DNA of 64,000 nt from Paracyclopina nana. Its lineage: Eukaryota > Arthropoda > Copepoda > Cyclopoida > Cyclopettidae. The translations under genes were made by a program, and so were the position numbers. The stretch covers positions 10,800,501 to 10,864,500 of the forward strand of contig JAGUCH010000002.1 of NCBI GenBank assembly GCA_019096065.1, in the 5' to 3' direction. This document shows positions 63,071-64,000 of this stretch, piece by piece; position 1 is the first letter of the stretch, and each line of letters begins with the position of its first letter. The notes beneath the pieces are model-generated. The model was not told where the DNA came from, did not search any database, and saw only the letters and a list, made by a program, of their open reading frames with translations.

Positions 63071-64000
63071 AGAGTGGTTATTGAAAATTCTGCGAAGGCT
63101 TCCCTTAAAATCTTGTTCTTTAGATCTTGAAACCCAGGTACAGCTGAAATCAATTTTTCAACTTCAGCTTTTTGTTGTTACGTAGAGATGTGCACACGCT
63201 ATTGACCGCAACGCTAGACCTGCTCATGAACTGTCTTTTTTTGGGCCAATTTAATTGTTATGTTTTTTAATTTTCAACATTTAAAAGTAATTTAGGGATT
63301 CAGAACCATCATGAAGCTAACAAAATGTCTTCGCCACTCAGTGATCTTTCATTTGATTACTCATGACTGAAAAAGCAGCTCTACTGGTTAAAGGCAAAGC
63401 AGTAAAAGGCTACTTGATGTAAGGCGCTTATTGGCGAATGGCTAATTGGTGGAAGGCAAATTGGCCAAAGGCTAAATTGGAGAGAAGATACCAAACACAA
63501 AGGCTAAATTGAGAACGATAGAAGAGCCCAAAAATATTCAATGACAACTAGCGCAATCATTGAAGTTCCAACAATGAAAATCAGGATAGTTAGTGTGGCA
63601 CAAGCTAGCATGAATGAGACTTTGCAGACTTTGACTTACTAAAATCTATACAATATTCCATTTAAAAACGGTACTTCAAGTTTAGGAATCAACTAAAAAG
63701 CAAAACTCAATGGAAAATTCCTTTAATAAGCACAAAAGTTCCAGTTTTGAAGTCCTTTCTTTAATGGAATTTTCCATTTAGATTGGGGACTCAAAAAATC
63801 AGTTGATTATTAAACTTCAAATACCCTGTTTTAAATGGAGTATGCCATATAGATTTAAACCAATCAGAGGACCAGAATCAAGAATAGGGACTCCAAAAAT
63901 GGAAATATGGTGCTTTTTTGATGAATTTTTTCATTGAGTTCCTTCAATAAGTTGATCAAGATTGTGACTCCAAAAATGGAAATCAGTTGATTCCTAAACT
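63071..64000. repeat. Repeat relics at the right edge
   Basis: About 63110-63150 carries the 'agatcttgaaacccaggta' motif. About 63420-63510 has short repeats of 'aaaggctaaattgg', 'aatggctaattgg' and similar. About 63655-64000 contains inverted and direct copies of 'aatggaattttccatttaga' and 'tttccatttttggagt'-type strings, suggesting another inverted-repeat element cut by the window edge. No gene is seen. Confidence 0.45.

Noticed and set aside
1-64000. tRNA, rRNA or other structured RNA genes
   Set aside because: No cloverleaf with A/B boxes and no rRNA segment was recognised on either strand by eye; a covariance-model search would be needed to be sure.
1-64000. Autonomous transposons or endogenous viral genes
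   Set aside because: No transposase, integrase, reverse transcriptase or capsid-like frame was recognised; all mobile elements seen appear non-autonomous.

Overview
The window is nuclear DNA from an invertebrate animal, most likely an arthropod and possibly a crustacean. The evidence is compact multi-exon genes with GT/AG introns of about 50-600 bp, a Dpr-type two-Ig surface protein, a homeobrain (hbn) homeobox gene, a tramtrack-like BTB zinc-finger protein, and animal orthologues such as CERT, YEATS4, PIGC, LMBRD1, SLC38A7 and NUDT14. Species level cannot be read from the sequence. All identifications come from reading motifs and exon phases by eye; no search was run.

Layout. 1-6400 is gene-poor and built of nested inverted-repeat elements and dispersed repeats. 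6.5-12.6 kb holds an SDR oxidoreductase (-) with a truncated tandem copy, CERT (+) and an unrecognised five-exon gene (-). 13.7-14.5 kb is a hairpin element. 14.6-21.3 kb is dense: a modular zinc-finger gene (+), PIGC overlapping a GON7-like ORF (-), YEATS4 (+) and a Dpr-like Ig gene (+). 22.5-25.9 kb is a MITE cluster. 26.1-28.4 kb is a single-exon LDLa multipass membrane protein (-). 29-39.8 kb is repeat territory dominated by a roughly 7.7-kb foldback-like structure: arms of a 210-bp tandem repeat in opposite orientation around about 17 copies of a roughly 170-bp satellite. 40.1-61.9 kb is again gene-rich: a six-Tudor protein, an acyl-CoA dehydrogenase and a cytochrome P450 (all +); a small Cys-rich secreted protein, three short secreted repeat-peptide precursors and hbn (all -); a divergent ANTP-like homeobox gene (+); SLC38A7 and LMBRD1 (-); a nested MITE; a BTB zinc-finger gene (+); and NUDT14 (-). 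62-64 kb is AT-rich repeat relics.

How genes may work together. LMBRD1 (lysosomal cobalamin export) and SLC38A7 (lysosomal glutamine export) are same-strand neighbours about 100 bp apart. PIGC (GPI-anchor synthesis) is overlapped by 14 nt by an upstream GON7-like ORF, a two-cistron arrangement. CERT (ceramide transfer) is a further lipid-pathway gene.

The most novel signal is the 46.6-52.0 kb cluster of three secreted precursors on one strand. They share a D/N-x-[YF]-L-R-[STA]-L-R core (seven-fold in one gene, counting a degenerate unit) and a TATA box 41-43 nt upstream of the ATG. I do not recognise the family. Several genes carry single-base frame breaks, mostly at homopolymers, which look like consensus errors or recent mutations and need checking in reads.
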